Counted from the first letter of the stretch, positions 14,251 through 23,275 are shown. The stretch is 26,342 nucleotides of DNA from Natronospira elongata (GCF_034931365.1 NZ_JAYGII010000030.1:1-26342), one strand, 5' to 3'. The notes: generated by a model from the sequence alone, not told the origin. A program made the numbers and translations.

Positions 14251-17052
14251 TCAACGCTCCCGACGGACCCATTCGCCATCTTCGCGCTGAATTTCCTCGG
14301 TGGGCCAGAAGTGTTTGTCCAGCTTCAGGGTCACCACATCGGTGGTGCCGTCCCAGTCTTCCAGGCGCAGGCGGATAGGACTGCGATGTTCACGACCGGC
14401 GACCTGCTCGAGGAACTCATCCAGATCGCTCACTGACTGGCCATCCACCTCAATAATGCGCCGCCCCGGGTTGAGGCCGTAGCGACTGGCCGGGGAGCCA
14501 TAACTGAAATTGGAGACAAAAACACCGCGCCGCGGGATGCCACGCTGAGCCGCCATGGCCCGGTGGGGCTCGTGGAGAACCGCACCGGCCCAGTGAATCA
14601 CCCGCTCCACGCCGCGCCCGTCCATGCGCTGCGTGGGCACGGTCAGCTCCTTGACCTCACCGTTGCGCAAGATGCTCAGGTCCACTGTTTCCGCCTGACT
14701 GGCCTGATTAAGGCGACGGAAGTCATTCACCGGCGTGCCATTGACCGCCAACAGGAGATCCCCGGACTCCAGGTAATCCTCGGCCGGGGCACCGGCCACG
14801 ATACGTTCTACGGAGAGCACCCCACGGGGACGGTCGTCGAGATCGGCCAGGCGACTGGCCCAGGCCTCGGGCAGCCCCAGCTTGCGGGCGCTGGACATGG
14901 GCATGAGCAGGAACTCCACCTCCAGGGAATGGATCCCCTCGCCATTTCGGTAGCGGGCCAGCATGTCTTGTATGACTTCGGCCGGAATGCCCTTGAAAGC
15001 ATCGCCCCGCGCCCCCTGCTTGCCATAGTTGCTCCACAGCGCCTGTACCCGGCCATGTCGGTCGGCCAGTACACCGCCGACATCGGACGGCGCATTGACC
15101 ACGGACAGCGTCTCCAGGTTCACGTCTCTGAAGCGGAAGCTGGAAGACAGGGACAGGCGCAGGGGGTCCAGGCCGCTGGCTTCGGTGCGCCTGGAGACCA
15201 GTGACTGATCAGGTCGCTTGCCAACCACCCAGACATCATCGCCTGATCCGGGCAGGCGGGGGTTGAAAGTCACCGGCCGCACTTCACTGCCCACCAACAG
15301 GGCGGAATCGTATTGAACCAGGGCCAGGTTGTTGAGCGGGTGCAGGAAGACCACCTCCCCCGGCACCTCGAGGGAACTGGCGAAGGTCAATCGCAGATCG
15401 CCCATGCGGCTTGGAACCGCGGCGCGATCCGTCAGTACCAGACCCTGGGCCGCATCCACGACAATACCGGTCCCGGTAAAACCGACACCATCCATGCCCT
15501 CCACCCGGAAAGGCATGTCGAACTCTACCCAGACCATGGAGCGGGATAGACGCTGGGCCCGGGCATCACCATAGTCACCGAAGCGGACACTGCCGGGCTT
15601 GATCTCATTGCGAGCCGGGGCGGCGGCCAATTCCTCGCAGGGCCAGCGGCCCGTGCCACTTTCCATTCGGCAATCCCGGGCCGGGAACCAGGTCCGGTCC
15701 ACCGTCAGGGTGGCCAACACCTCGCGATAGGGCTCATCGATTCGGGTATAGCGAACCGGGACCCGGGCACCATCGGACAGGCCCTCGAACACCTGCCTGA
15801 ACTCATCCAGCGTTTCGGTGGTTTCTCCATCCAGTGAACGGATAATGGCCCCACGGGGCACGCCGGAACGGCCCATCATGAAACCGGTGGAGGCCACATA
15901 CACCGCCCCTGGTGGACGATTGAAATGGCGGGCCTGCTGATACGACAGGGGGTTCAGAACGGCGCCCCCCACCTCCAGATAGCGATCCGGCGTAATGGCC
16001 ATGAGATCACCCACGGTGACATCCACCTGGCGGGTCTCATCACCACGACGAATATCCAGCTGCAAGCTCTTGCCGACACTGTCATCGAGGATTTCCGCCA
16101 GCGGTACGAAGCTGGCCACCATCTCGCCGTTGATCCGGAGCAGGATGTCGCCGGGCTGGAGCAGATCATTGGCCGGGCCGCCGTCGACTACCCGGTCCAC
16201 CACCAGCATGCCGTTGTAATCCGGGAAATTGAGGCGGGCGGCAGTCTCTTCCACTTCATCCAGCCCCAGGCGCCGCAATTCGTCGTAGGACTGGCGGACA
16301 AAGGTGGTCTGCAGGGTCCCCCGCGTGACATCTTCCCCATTGCGCAGCCTGTCCAGCACGCGAATGGCCCTTTGCAGCGGCAGGAAATAGCTGGAACTGG
16401 CATCCATGCGCCCGGCGGCATTCAGGGCCAGGGCACGGCCCTGAATGTCAATCACCGGCGAGCCGGAGGAGCCGCCACTGGTGCCGGAGGCGGCCTGGAA
16501 ATAGAAGGTGTTGAAATCGTTGTAACGGCCGCGGCCGTAATTGGGCGCATCCCGGTCCAGGCGGGCCAGGGTCCCGGCCAGGATGGAAAGACGCTCACCG
16601 GCATCGTTACCCACTACCCGAATATCCTGTCCCACGGCGGCCGCTTCCGGCGCCAGGGGAATACTGACCGGATCAATATGGCGAAGGTCTTCGGGATCGT
16701 AGCGAAAGAAGCCAAAATCATGGACGGGGTCTCGATAGACCGGGGTCAGGTCCACCTCTTCCGCGTTCTGAAAGACCGCCTCGGCCACCACCGGTCCAGG
16801 ATAGACCACGTGGCGGTTGGTGAGAATCAGCCCCTTCTCCGCATCCACCACGAAACCGGTGGCCTCGGTGGTGTTTTCCCACTCGGTATCAAAGGGACGC
16901 GGCGCATCCACCCGAATCTGCACCACGGCAGGGGCAATGCGGTCCAGGGTCTCCGACCAACTGGGCTCGGCCATCGTCTGTGAGGCCCAGAGCAAGACCG
17001 AGGCGCACACAAGCGCCGCAAGCCCGCCCTGAAGACGCCGGGATCCGCTCAA
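14251..17052 (-). CDS. Nma111/Deg7-like periplasmic protease: active trypsin domain, degenerate second trypsin domain, four PDZ domains
   Basis: About 933 residues from a TTG start at 17052. This start lies 5 bp past the kinase stop and gives a normal signal peptide (residues 1-28, ending TMA|E); a start further upstream would overlap the kinase and spoil it. The first HtrA-type domain (about 32-265) has the complete triad: H81 in LTNRHVV, D112 in HDFGFF, S196 in GGSSGSPV. PDZ domains follow at about 278-345 and 361-450. A second trypsin-like fold (about 501-697) lacks the triad: Ala at 544 for His, Asn at 575 for Asp, Val at 658 for Ser. Two more PDZ domains lie at about 739-810 and 820-917. 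This order, and segments such as RDPVHDFGF, VVGNDAGE and LSILAG, match yeast Nma111p and plant Deg7 as I recall them. A role in periplasmic proteolysis or quality control is inferred. Confidence 0.85.
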   Translation of the reverse strand: MSGSRRLQGGLAALVCASVLLWASQTMAEPSWSETLDRIAPAVVQIRVDAPRPFDTEWENTTEATGFVVDAEKGLILTNRHVVYPGPVVAEAVFQNAEEVDLTPVYRDPVHDFGFFRYDPEDLRHIDPVSIPLAPEAAAVGQDIRVVGNDAGERLSILAGTLARLDRDAPNYGRGRYNDFNTFYFQAASGTSGGSSGSPVIDIQGRALALNAAGRMDASSSYFLPLQRAIRVLDRLRNGEDVTRGTLQTTFVRQSYDELRRLGLDEVEETAARLNFPDYNGMLVVDRVVDGGPANDLLQPGDILLRINGEMVASFVPLAEILDDSVGKSLQLDIRRGDETRQVDVTVGDLMAITPDRYLEVGGAVLNPLSYQQARHFNRPPGAVYVASTGFMMGRSGVPRGAIIRSLDGETTETLDEFRQVFEGLSDGARVPVRYTRIDEPYREVLATLTVDRTWFPARDCRMESGTGRWPCEELAAAPARNEIKPGSVRFGDYGDARAQRLSRSMVWVEFDMPFRVEGMDGVGFTGTGIVVDAAQGLVLTDRAAVPSRMGDLRLTFASSLEVPGEVVFLHPLNNLALVQYDSALLVGSEVRPVTFNPRLPGSGDDVWVVGKRPDQSLVSRRTEASGLDPLRLSLSSSFRFRDVNLETLSVVNAPSDVGGVLADRHGRVQALWSNYGKQGARGDAFKGIPAEVIQDMLARYRNGEGIHSLEVEFLLMPMSSARKLGLPEAWASRLADLDDRPRGVLSVERIVAGAPAEDYLESGDLLLAVNGTPVNDFRRLNQASQAETVDLSILRNGEVKELTVPTQRMDGRGVERVIHWAGAVLHEPHRAMAAQRGIPRRGVFVSNFSYGSPASRYGLNPGRRIIEVDGQSVSDLDEFLEQVAGREHRSPIRLRLEDWDGTTDVVTLKLDKHFWPTEEIQREDGEWVRRER

Positions 17053-17056
17053 CTGC

Positions 17057-17992
17057 TCAGTCAAAGCTGTAGCCGAAGGCCTGCTTGAACCCGGCCCTGA
17101 AATCCTTGGCAGTGAAATGGTGATTCTGTGTGCCATGTTGGGCAACCTTGATTGACCCCATCATCGATGCGATTCGGCCAGTTGTCAGCCAGTCCAGTTC
17201 ATTCATCATGCCGTACACCAGGCCGGCGCGGTAGGCGTCACCGCAACCGGTCGGGTCGTTAACCACTGCCGGTCGTACGGCTTCCACCTCGTGACAGTCG
17301 CCGTTGGCAAAGATCAGTGACCCCTGGGCACCCCGGGTGACCACCAGAGCCTCCACCCGCTGGGCCAACTGGCTGCGATCCAGCCCCGTACGTTCTTCGA
17401 GCATGCCACACTCGTAATCGTTCACTGCCACCCAGCGAGCCTGGTCGATAAAGGCCAGAAGCTCCTCGCCGTCAAACATGGGCAGCCCCTGCCCCGGGTC
17501 GAAGAGGAAGGGGATGCCGGCCTGGGCGAATTCCCGGGCATGCTGCAACATGCCGTCGCGACCATCGGGGGCAACCACTCCGAGGCTGATTCCCGCATCA
17601 CGGGGAACGGATTGCTGGTGGGAATGGTTCATGGCACCGGGATGGAATGCGGTGATCTGATTATCATCCATATCGGTGGTGATATAGGCCTGGGCCGTGT
17701 ACTCACCCTCGACCTGCTGGACGTAGCGGCTGTCGATGCCGTGCTGTTCCAGCCAGGCATCATAAGGGCCGAAATCCGTGCCCACAGTGGCCATGGGAAT
17801 ACCCTTCCCGCCCAGCAGCTTGAGGTTGTAGGCGATATTGCCCGCCGTGCCACCGAACTCGCGTCTCAAGTCCGGCACCAGAAAGGCCACATTCAGCATG
17901 TGCACCCGATCAGGCATGATCTGATCCTTGAATCGACCATTGAAGACCATGATGGTGTCGTAGGCATAAGAACCGCAGATCAATGCCGTCAT
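17057..17992 (-). CDS. PfkB-family sugar/nucleoside kinase (adenosine-kinase-like)
   Basis: A 312-residue ribokinase-fold enzyme. The N-terminal substrate motif EFGGTAGNIAYNL and the C-terminal anion-hole motif DPTGCGDAYRAGL, with catalytic Asp near 252, define the PfkB family. The start at 17992 is chosen because GGGAGA lies upstream; the longer frame to 18070 runs into an intergenic repeat. Members of this gammaproteobacterial branch are often annotated as adenosine kinase, but the real substrate (adenosine, ribose derivative or other) cannot be read from sequence. The gene ends 5 bp before the protease start, so the two are probably co-transcribed. No functional link is obvious. Confidence 0.85.
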   Translation of the reverse strand: MTALICGSYAYDTIMVFNGRFKDQIMPDRVHMLNVAFLVPDLRREFGGTAGNIAYNLKLLGGKGIPMATVGTDFGPYDAWLEQHGIDSRYVQQVEGEYTAQAYITTDMDDNQITAFHPGAMNHSHQQSVPRDAGISLGVVAPDGRDGMLQHAREFAQAGIPFLFDPGQGLPMFDGEELLAFIDQARWVAVNDYECGMLEERTGLDRSQLAQRVEALVVTRGAQGSLIFANGDCHEVEAVRPAVVNDPTGCGDAYRAGLVYGMMNELDWLTTGRIASMMGSIKVAQHGTQNHHFTAKDFRAGFKQAFGYSFD

Positions 17993-18056
17993 CAGATATC
18001 TCCCAGTTATATTTTGCGGCGCTCCGATAGCTTGCGCTGCGTTCAATCCTTGCTTA

Positions 18057-18115
18057 CGCAAAAACGCCAAGGCACAAAGGCGACAACTGCTTCCCTTGTG
18101 ACCTTGGCGTCTTTA
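18057..18115. repeat. intergenic repeat with inverted ACGCCAAGG arms, downstream of gcvPB
   Basis: ACGCCAAGG (18064-18072) and CCTTGGCGT (18102-18110) form a 9-bp stem that extends imperfectly through ACAAAGG and CCTTGTG. The units share the CGCCAAGG octamer of the repeat at 6187-6226. It lies between the gcvPB stop and the kinase start, where it could act as the gcv operon terminator. Confidence 0.6.
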
Positions 18116-18128
18116 CAGCCAATAGTGT

Positions 18129-19586
18129 TCAGGCGGCGTTGGCCTTGCGCCAGGCCAGGTCCAGCTCCTTGGCCGCCTTGACGTCATCCAGGCGCTTCAC
18201 CGGCAGGGTGTAGGGAGCGCCCTTCACGGTCTGAGGCTCGGTCTCTGCCTCGCGCTTGATGGCGGCCATGGCCTCGACAAAACCGTCCAGCTCCTCCTTG
18301 GGCTCGCTCTCGGTGGGCTCGATGAGCAGACACTCGGGCACCAGCAGGGGGAAGTACATGGTCGGCGCATGGAAGCCGAAATCCAGCAAGCGCTTGGCGT
18401 AGTCGGTGGCGATCACGCCCGTTTCCTTGGCCTGGCGCTTCAAGGTCACGATGAACTCGTGACTGGCCCGACGCTCCGGATAGGCCAGGTCGAAACCGGC
18501 CTCACGCAGCTTCACCATCAGGTAATTGGCATTGAGGGTGGCGTACTCGCCCACCCGCTGCATGCCGGAACGACCCAGCAGCCGGGCATAGATGTAGGCC
18601 CGCAGCAGCACACCGGCATTGCCCATGAAGGCGGACAGACGGCCAATGCTGTTGGGCAGCTCGTCCTTGTTGCTCCAGCGGAAACCGTCACCGTCCTTCA
18701 TGACGATGGGGCCGGGCATGAAGGGTTTCAGGCGCTTGGAGACACCAATGGCGCCACTGCCCGGACCACCGCCACCGTGGGGAGTGGAGAAGGTCTTGTG
18801 CAGGTTCATGTGGATGACGTCAAAGCCCATGTCACCCGGGCGCACCTTGCCGAGGATGGCATTGAGGTTGGCGCCATCGTAGTAAAGCAGGCCGCCGGCC
18901 TCGTGAACGATCTTCGACATCTCTTCGATCTTGCGATCGAAGACACCCACGGTGGAGGGATTGGTGAGCATGATGCCGGCAGTCTTCGGACCGACCACGG
19001 CACGCAGGGCTTCCAGGTCCACATCCCCGTCCTTGCCGGTGGGGATCTCGCGCACCTTGCAGCCGCACATCACGGCGGTGGCCGGGTTGGTGCCATGGGC
19101 GGCATCGGGGACGATGATCTCGTCACGCTCATGATCACCACGGGACTCGTGATAGGCCTTGATCATGGCCACGCCGGCAAACTCACCCTGGGCGCCGGCC
19201 ATGGGAGTCAGGGAAACCCCGGCCATGCCGGTGACTTCCTGAAGGATGTCCTGCAGCTCGTACATGCATTCCAGAAAACCCTGGCCATGATCCACCGGTC
19301 CAAGGGGATGTCGGGCCAGAAAGCCGGGCAGCATGGCGAGCGTGTTACAGGCCCGCGGGTTGTACTTCATGGTGCAGGAGCCCAGAGGATAGAAATTCGT
19401 GTCAATGGAGAAGTTCTTCTGGGACAGACGGGTGTAATGACGCACCACCTGCAACTCGGACACCGCCGGCAGCTCGGGGGGCGCCTTGCGTCGGAACTGT
19501 TCGGGAATGTCATCAAAGGCCGGCTTCTCGGCGGGGGCCTGGGCGTAGGCCCGGCGACCCTGACGGGCATGTTCGAAAATCAGCAT
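18129..19586 (-). CDS. gcvPB: glycine dehydrogenase (decarboxylating) subunit 2, PLP-binding
   Basis: A 485-residue C-terminal half of the split P-protein. With GcvPA it forms the heterotetramer that decarboxylates glycine and loads aminomethyl onto lipoyl-GcvH. The PLP lysine is K264 in the motif NLHKTFSTPHGGGGPGSG. Other P-protein blocks are GSCTMKYNPR near residue 75 and GANLNAILG. The ATG at 19586 is chosen because the protein then begins MLIFEHARQGR, typical of this subunit; the 13-residue extension upstream is unsupported. It is the last gene of gcvT-gcvH-gcvPA-tpx-gcvPB, 69 bp behind tpx and followed by a repeat with terminator potential. Confidence 0.95.
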   Translation of the reverse strand: MLIFEHARQGRRAYAQAPAEKPAFDDIPEQFRRKAPPELPAVSELQVVRHYTRLSQKNFSIDTNFYPLGSCTMKYNPRACNTLAMLPGFLARHPLGPVDHGQGFLECMYELQDILQEVTGMAGVSLTPMAGAQGEFAGVAMIKAYHESRGDHERDEIIVPDAAHGTNPATAVMCGCKVREIPTGKDGDVDLEALRAVVGPKTAGIMLTNPSTVGVFDRKIEEMSKIVHEAGGLLYYDGANLNAILGKVRPGDMGFDVIHMNLHKTFSTPHGGGGPGSGAIGVSKRLKPFMPGPIVMKDGDGFRWSNKDELPNSIGRLSAFMGNAGVLLRAYIYARLLGRSGMQRVGEYATLNANYLMVKLREAGFDLAYPERRASHEFIVTLKRQAKETGVIATDYAKRLLDFGFHAPTMYFPLLVPECLLIEPTESEPKEELDGFVEAMAAIKREAETEPQTVKGAPYTLPVKRLDDVKAAKELDLAWRKANAA

Positions 19587-19655
19587 AGTCGTCTGCTTCC
19601 AGTTCTCATTGACCGGCCGGTGCATGGCACCGGCCCTGTTGTTCCACGATGGTGA

Positions 19656-20156
19656 TTAGCCCAGTACTTTCAGGGCTGCTTCGTAATCCGGTTCCTGGGC
19701 GATTTCCGGCACCAGTTCGGCATGCAGAACCTTGTCGTTCTCATCCAGAACCACGACCGCGCGAGCGGTCAGACCCTCACTGGGGCCATCCGTCATCAGC
19801 ACGCCATAATCCTGACCGAAATCCTTGTTACGCATCATCGACAGAGTGATGACGTTGTCCAGACTCTCGTCCTTGCAGAACTGACCGGAGGCAAAGGGCA
19901 AGTCACCGGAGATCATCAACATGACCGTATCCGGATGCTCGGCGGCGAATTGATTGAACTTGCGTGTTGACTCCGCGCAAATGCCAGTGGCGAGACTGAT
20001 GAAGATGTTCAACACTTTCTTCTTGCCGGCAAAATTCTTCAGGCTGCGATCGGAAAAGTCACCGGCCACCAGCCGGAAATCCGGTGCCGTGCTACCCACC
20101 GCCGGCAAATCGCCGGCGGTATGAATTTTCTTGCCCTGCAGAGTAATCGTAGCCAT
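19656..20156 (-). CDS. tpx: atypical 2-Cys thiol peroxidase Tpx, with non-canonical active-site residue
   Basis: A 166-residue Tpx-type peroxiredoxin, the same size as E. coli Tpx (168). It reduces hydroperoxides with thioredoxin. The peroxidatic cysteine is C60 (TGICAES) and the resolving cysteine C94 (FASGQFC). The conserved Thr57 and the Arg in ARAVVV are present. The universal peroxiredoxin motif PxxxTxxC, however, begins with Ile53 in place of Pro. The C-terminus EPDYEAALKVL is typical. AGGAGG lies 7 bases before the ATG. The gene is embedded between gcvPA (38 bp upstream) and gcvPB (69 bp downstream) in the glycine cleavage operon, which suggests co-expression. Confidence 0.92.
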   Translation of the reverse strand: MATITLQGKKIHTAGDLPAVGSTAPDFRLVAGDFSDRSLKNFAGKKKVLNIFISLATGICAESTRKFNQFAAEHPDTVMLMISGDLPFASGQFCKDESLDNVITLSMMRNKDFGQDYGVLMTDGPSEGLTARAVVVLDENDKVLHAELVPEIAQEPDYEAALKVLG

Positions 20157-20194
20157 GCCACTGCCTCCTGGGTCTTGTTGCTCTTGCGGAGAAA

Positions 20195-21568
20195 TCAGGC
20201 GGCCTTCACCGATGCCAGTACGTCGCTCATGGCATCACGGTAGGCGCGAATGTCGTCCTCGGTCTTGGTTTCGGTGGCACAGACCAGCACGGCCTCACCC
20301 AGCTCCGGGTACCAGTCCTTGAGGGACAGGCCACCGAGGATGTCACGCTCGGCCAGGGCGGCCAGCACCTTCTCGGCCGGGCGATCCAGGCGGATGGCGG
20401 CCTCATGGAAGAAGGGGCCGTCGAAGACCGGTTCAACACCATCCAGCTCACAGAGGGCATCCACCAATTGACGGGTGCGCTGATGGCTGGTGGCGGCCAC
20501 GCGGGCCAGGCCCTCGGCCCCCAGCAGCGCCATGTAGATGGTCGCCGCAGTGACCATCAGACCCTGGTTGGTACAGATGTTGGAGGTGGCCTTGGAACGG
20601 CGGATATGCTGTTCCCGAGGCTGCAGGGTCAGGGCAAAGCCCTCCTTGCCCTCCTCGTCCACGGTGCGGCCAACAATACGACCAGGCATCTGGCGCACGA
20701 TCTTCTGGCAGCAGCAGAGAATGCCGAAGTAGGGCCCGCCGGAGGACATGGGCACCCCAAGGGGCTGGCCCTCGCCCACCACGATATCGGCGCCCTGCTC
20801 CCCCCAGTTACCGGGTGGATCGATGATGGCCAGGCTGGTGGGGTTGATCACGCCGATCACCAGCGCGCCCTGGGCATGGGCCCAGTCGGTGATGGCGTTA
20901 ACTTCTTCCAGCTTGCCGAAGAAGTTGGGCTGGGGAATAACCACGGCGGTGATGTCTTCTCCCTCAAAGCGCTTGAAACCATCCAGCAGCGTGGTGCCGG
21001 ACTCGGCGCAATAGGGAATGTCCTCGAACGCCAGCTTCTGGCTGCCGGCAATGGCATCGGTCACGTCCCGGTAGAGGGGATGAACCGAGGTCGGCATCAG
21101 GACGCGGCGAGACTTGGACTTGCGATTGGCCCGCACCGCCATTAGACAGGCTTCCGCCAGACCGGAAGCACCGTCGTAGAGGGAGGCATTGGACACCTCC
21201 ATGCCCGTCAGCTCGGTCATCATGGACTGGTATTCATAGATGAGCTGCAGGGTGCCCTGGCTGGCCTCGGCCTGGTAGGGCGTGTAGGCGGTGTAATACT
21301 CCCCTCGGGTGGTGATCTCCCATACCGCGGCCGGAATGTGATGCTCATAGGCACCGGCGCCGATGAAACAGGCTGGCTGGCCATCCCGGCCGGCCCGCTC
21401 ATGCATCAACCGGGTGATGGCCATCTCGCTGAGCGACTCGGGCACCCCCGGCAGATCATGAATGCGCAGGTTCTCGGGAATTTCATCGAACAGAGTCTCA
21501 ATGCTGTCAACGCCAATGGCGTCGAGCATTTCCTTGACTTCGTTCTCGGTATGGGGAATGAAAGGCAT
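20195..21568 (-). CDS. gcvPA: glycine dehydrogenase (decarboxylating) subunit 1
   Basis: A 457-residue N-terminal half of the split P-protein, close to the usual 440-450 of this subunit. Recognisable blocks are MPFIPHTENEVKEML at the N-terminus, FIGAGAYEHHIPAAV, YTAYTPYQAEASQGTLQLI and NASLYDGASGLAEA. It has the aminotransferase-like fold but no PLP lysine; that is on GcvPB. Two separate P genes, rather than the single ~960-residue GcvP of E. coli, is a lineage marker. It lies 68 bp downstream of gcvH. Confidence 0.95.
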   Translation of the reverse strand: MPFIPHTENEVKEMLDAIGVDSIETLFDEIPENLRIHDLPGVPESLSEMAITRLMHERAGRDGQPACFIGAGAYEHHIPAAVWEITTRGEYYTAYTPYQAEASQGTLQLIYEYQSMMTELTGMEVSNASLYDGASGLAEACLMAVRANRKSKSRRVLMPTSVHPLYRDVTDAIAGSQKLAFEDIPYCAESGTTLLDGFKRFEGEDITAVVIPQPNFFGKLEEVNAITDWAHAQGALVIGVINPTSLAIIDPPGNWGEQGADIVVGEGQPLGVPMSSGGPYFGILCCCQKIVRQMPGRIVGRTVDEEGKEGFALTLQPREQHIRRSKATSNICTNQGLMVTAATIYMALLGAEGLARVAATSHQRTRQLVDALCELDGVEPVFDGPFFHEAAIRLDRPAEKVLAALAERDILGGLSLKDWYPELGEAVLVCATETKTEDDIRAYRDAMSDVLASVKAA

Positions 21569-21636
21569 CGCCGTTATCCAGTTCTCGTCAGGTTAACAAT
21601 CCGCTCGATAGCGAGGAGTGCAGACGGGTATCTCCG

Positions 21637-22032
21637 TCAGACATCCTCCTCTTCCAGCATTTTCTGATAGCCATCGACATCCAGCAGGGCATCCACATCC
21701 TCGGGCTTATCCGGACGCAGACGGAAAATCCAGCCCTCGCCGTAGGGGTCTTCGTTGACGTGCTCGGGCTCATCGGCCAGGGACTCGTGAGACTCGATCA
21801 CTTCGCCGGCCACCGGTGAATAGACATCAGAGGCGGCCTTGACCGATTCCACCACCGCGCAGGCATCACCGGCACCGTAGCTTTCACCCACCTCCGGGGC
21901 CTCCACATAGACCAGATCCCCAAGCGCCGCCTGGGCGTGGTCGGTAATCCCCACGGTTAGGCTACCGTCATCTTCCACCCGCACCCATTCGTGGTTCTTG
22001 CTGTACTTTAGTTCCGCCGGGACATTGCTCAT
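21637..22032 (-). CDS. gcvH: glycine cleavage system H protein (lipoyl carrier)
   Basis: A 131-residue lipoyl-domain protein, the usual size. The lipoylated lysine is K65 in VVESVKAASD. It carries the aminomethyl group from the P-protein (GcvPA/GcvPB) to the T-protein. HEWVRVEDDG, GITDHAQAALGDLVYVE and the C-terminal GEGWIFRLR are family blocks. It is acidic, as usual for this protein. It is the second gene of the operon, 51 bp after gcvT. Confidence 0.97.
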   Translation of the reverse strand: MSNVPAELKYSKNHEWVRVEDDGSLTVGITDHAQAALGDLVYVEAPEVGESYGAGDACAVVESVKAASDVYSPVAGEVIESHESLADEPEHVNEDPYGEGWIFRLRPDKPEDVDALLDVDGYQKMLEEEDV

Positions 22033-22083
22033 ATCGCCTGTCTCCCTAGTTTGAGATGATTTTTCCGCCCTGATCCAAACGGC

Positions 22084-23175
22084 TCAGAGGGCGACTTTGA
22101 TCTCGCCCTGCCGGACGAAAGGAGGCTTGACCACGCGGGCTGGCACCCTGCGCTTGCGAATCTCCACTTCCACGGTCTCGCCGCAATCCCCGGGCAACCG
22201 GGCCAGGCCGATGGAACGCTCCAGGGTGGGCGAATAACTGCCGCTGGTGGTCACGCCCTCGCCGGCGCCACAGACAATCGTCTGTCCGGCACGAAGGACG
22301 CCGCGGCCTTCCAGAATCAGACCCACGAATTTCTCGCTGGCGCCCTCGGCGCGGCGCTTTTCCAGCGCCTGACGGCCGATGAAGTCGCGCTCGGCCGGCT
22401 CCCAGGCCACCGTCCAGGCGAGACCGGATTCCAATGGCGTCACCGACTCATCCATGTCGCTGCCATAAAGGTTCAGACCCGCCTCCAGACGCAAGGTGTC
22501 ACGGGCGCCCAGACCGACGGGCACCACGCCGGCCTCCATCAGGCCCTGCCACCAACGCTGGGCCTGTTCGGCGGGGATCACGATCTCGAAACCATCCTCG
22601 CCGGTGTAGCCGGTACGGGCAACAAAGACATCACCGAAGTCGCCACAGCCAAAGGGCTTGAGGGCCATCGCCGCCTCCCGATGCTCGCCGGGCAGCAGGG
22701 CTGCGGCCCGCTCCCGCGCGGCGGGGCCCTGGATGGCCAGCAGGGCGGTATCGGCCTGCTCAATCACCGTCACCCCGTCGAACCGCTCGGCATGACGCAT
22801 GATCCAATTGAGATCCTTCTCCCGCGTGGCGGCATTGACCACCAGCCGATAACGACCTTCCTCCCGCCAGTAAGTGATCAGGTCATCAATAATGCCGCCC
22901 TGCTCATCCAGCATGCAGCCATAGATGGCCCGGCCGGGGCCCTTGAGCTTGGCCACATCATTGGCGAGCAGGTAGCGAAGAAAATCACGGGCGCCGGAAC
23001 CCTCGACATCCACCACGGTCATGTGGGAAACATCGAAAACGCCGGCCTCCTGGCGTACCTTGTGGTGTTCTTCGATCTGGGAGCCATAATTGACCGGCAT
23101 GTCCCAGCCGCCGAAATCCACCATGCGGGCACCCAGTGCCACATGCTGATCGTACAGGGGGGTTCTGTTGCCCAT
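22084..23175 (-). CDS. gcvT: aminomethyltransferase, glycine cleavage T protein
   Basis: A 363-residue enzyme that moves the methylene group from GcvH to tetrahydrofolate, releasing ammonia. This C1 unit can feed ThyA and purine synthesis. Typical blocks are LYDQHVALGARMVDFGGWDMPVNYGSQ-type N-terminus, GVFDVSHM, DLITYW, GYTGEDGFEI and the C-terminal PPFVRQG. The length matches E. coli GcvT (364). AAGGA elements precede the ATG. It is the first gene of the leftward operon. I searched the leader for a glycine riboswitch and recognised none. Confidence 0.96.
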   Translation of the reverse strand: MGNRTPLYDQHVALGARMVDFGGWDMPVNYGSQIEEHHKVRQEAGVFDVSHMTVVDVEGSGARDFLRYLLANDVAKLKGPGRAIYGCMLDEQGGIIDDLITYWREEGRYRLVVNAATREKDLNWIMRHAERFDGVTVIEQADTALLAIQGPAARERAAALLPGEHREAAMALKPFGCGDFGDVFVARTGYTGEDGFEIVIPAEQAQRWWQGLMEAGVVPVGLGARDTLRLEAGLNLYGSDMDESVTPLESGLAWTVAWEPAERDFIGRQALEKRRAEGASEKFVGLILEGRGVLRAGQTIVCGAGEGVTTSGSYSPTLERSIGLARLPGDCGETVEVEIRKRRVPARVVKPPFVRQGEIKVAL

Positions 23176-23245
23176 ACGGGTCCTTGGTTATCCTTGGTTG
23201 GTCCGCGATTCGGTCGAGCCCCGGATTGGGCCCGGGAAGCGTGAC

Positions 23246-23275
23246 ATGATACCGGAAGGGACTGGCGGGCACCAA
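23246..23275 (-). promoter_or_regulatory. possible promoter of the gcv operon
   Basis: On the minus strand TTGGTG (23275-23270) and TATCAT (23251-23246) are separated by 18 bp, with the predicted start about 65 bp before the gcvT ATG. The match is moderate. Confidence 0.4.

Noticed and set aside
17053..17145. A longer N-terminus for the double protease, starting inside the kinase gene.
   Set aside because: It would overlap the kinase by about 90 bp and place some 30 polar residues ahead of the signal peptide; the TTG at 17052 gives a normal one.
18369..19655. A 428-codon plus-strand open frame opposite gcvPB.
   Set aside because: gcvPB is certain on the other strand; the frame is low-complexity Gly/His/Leu text typical of GC-rich antisense frames.
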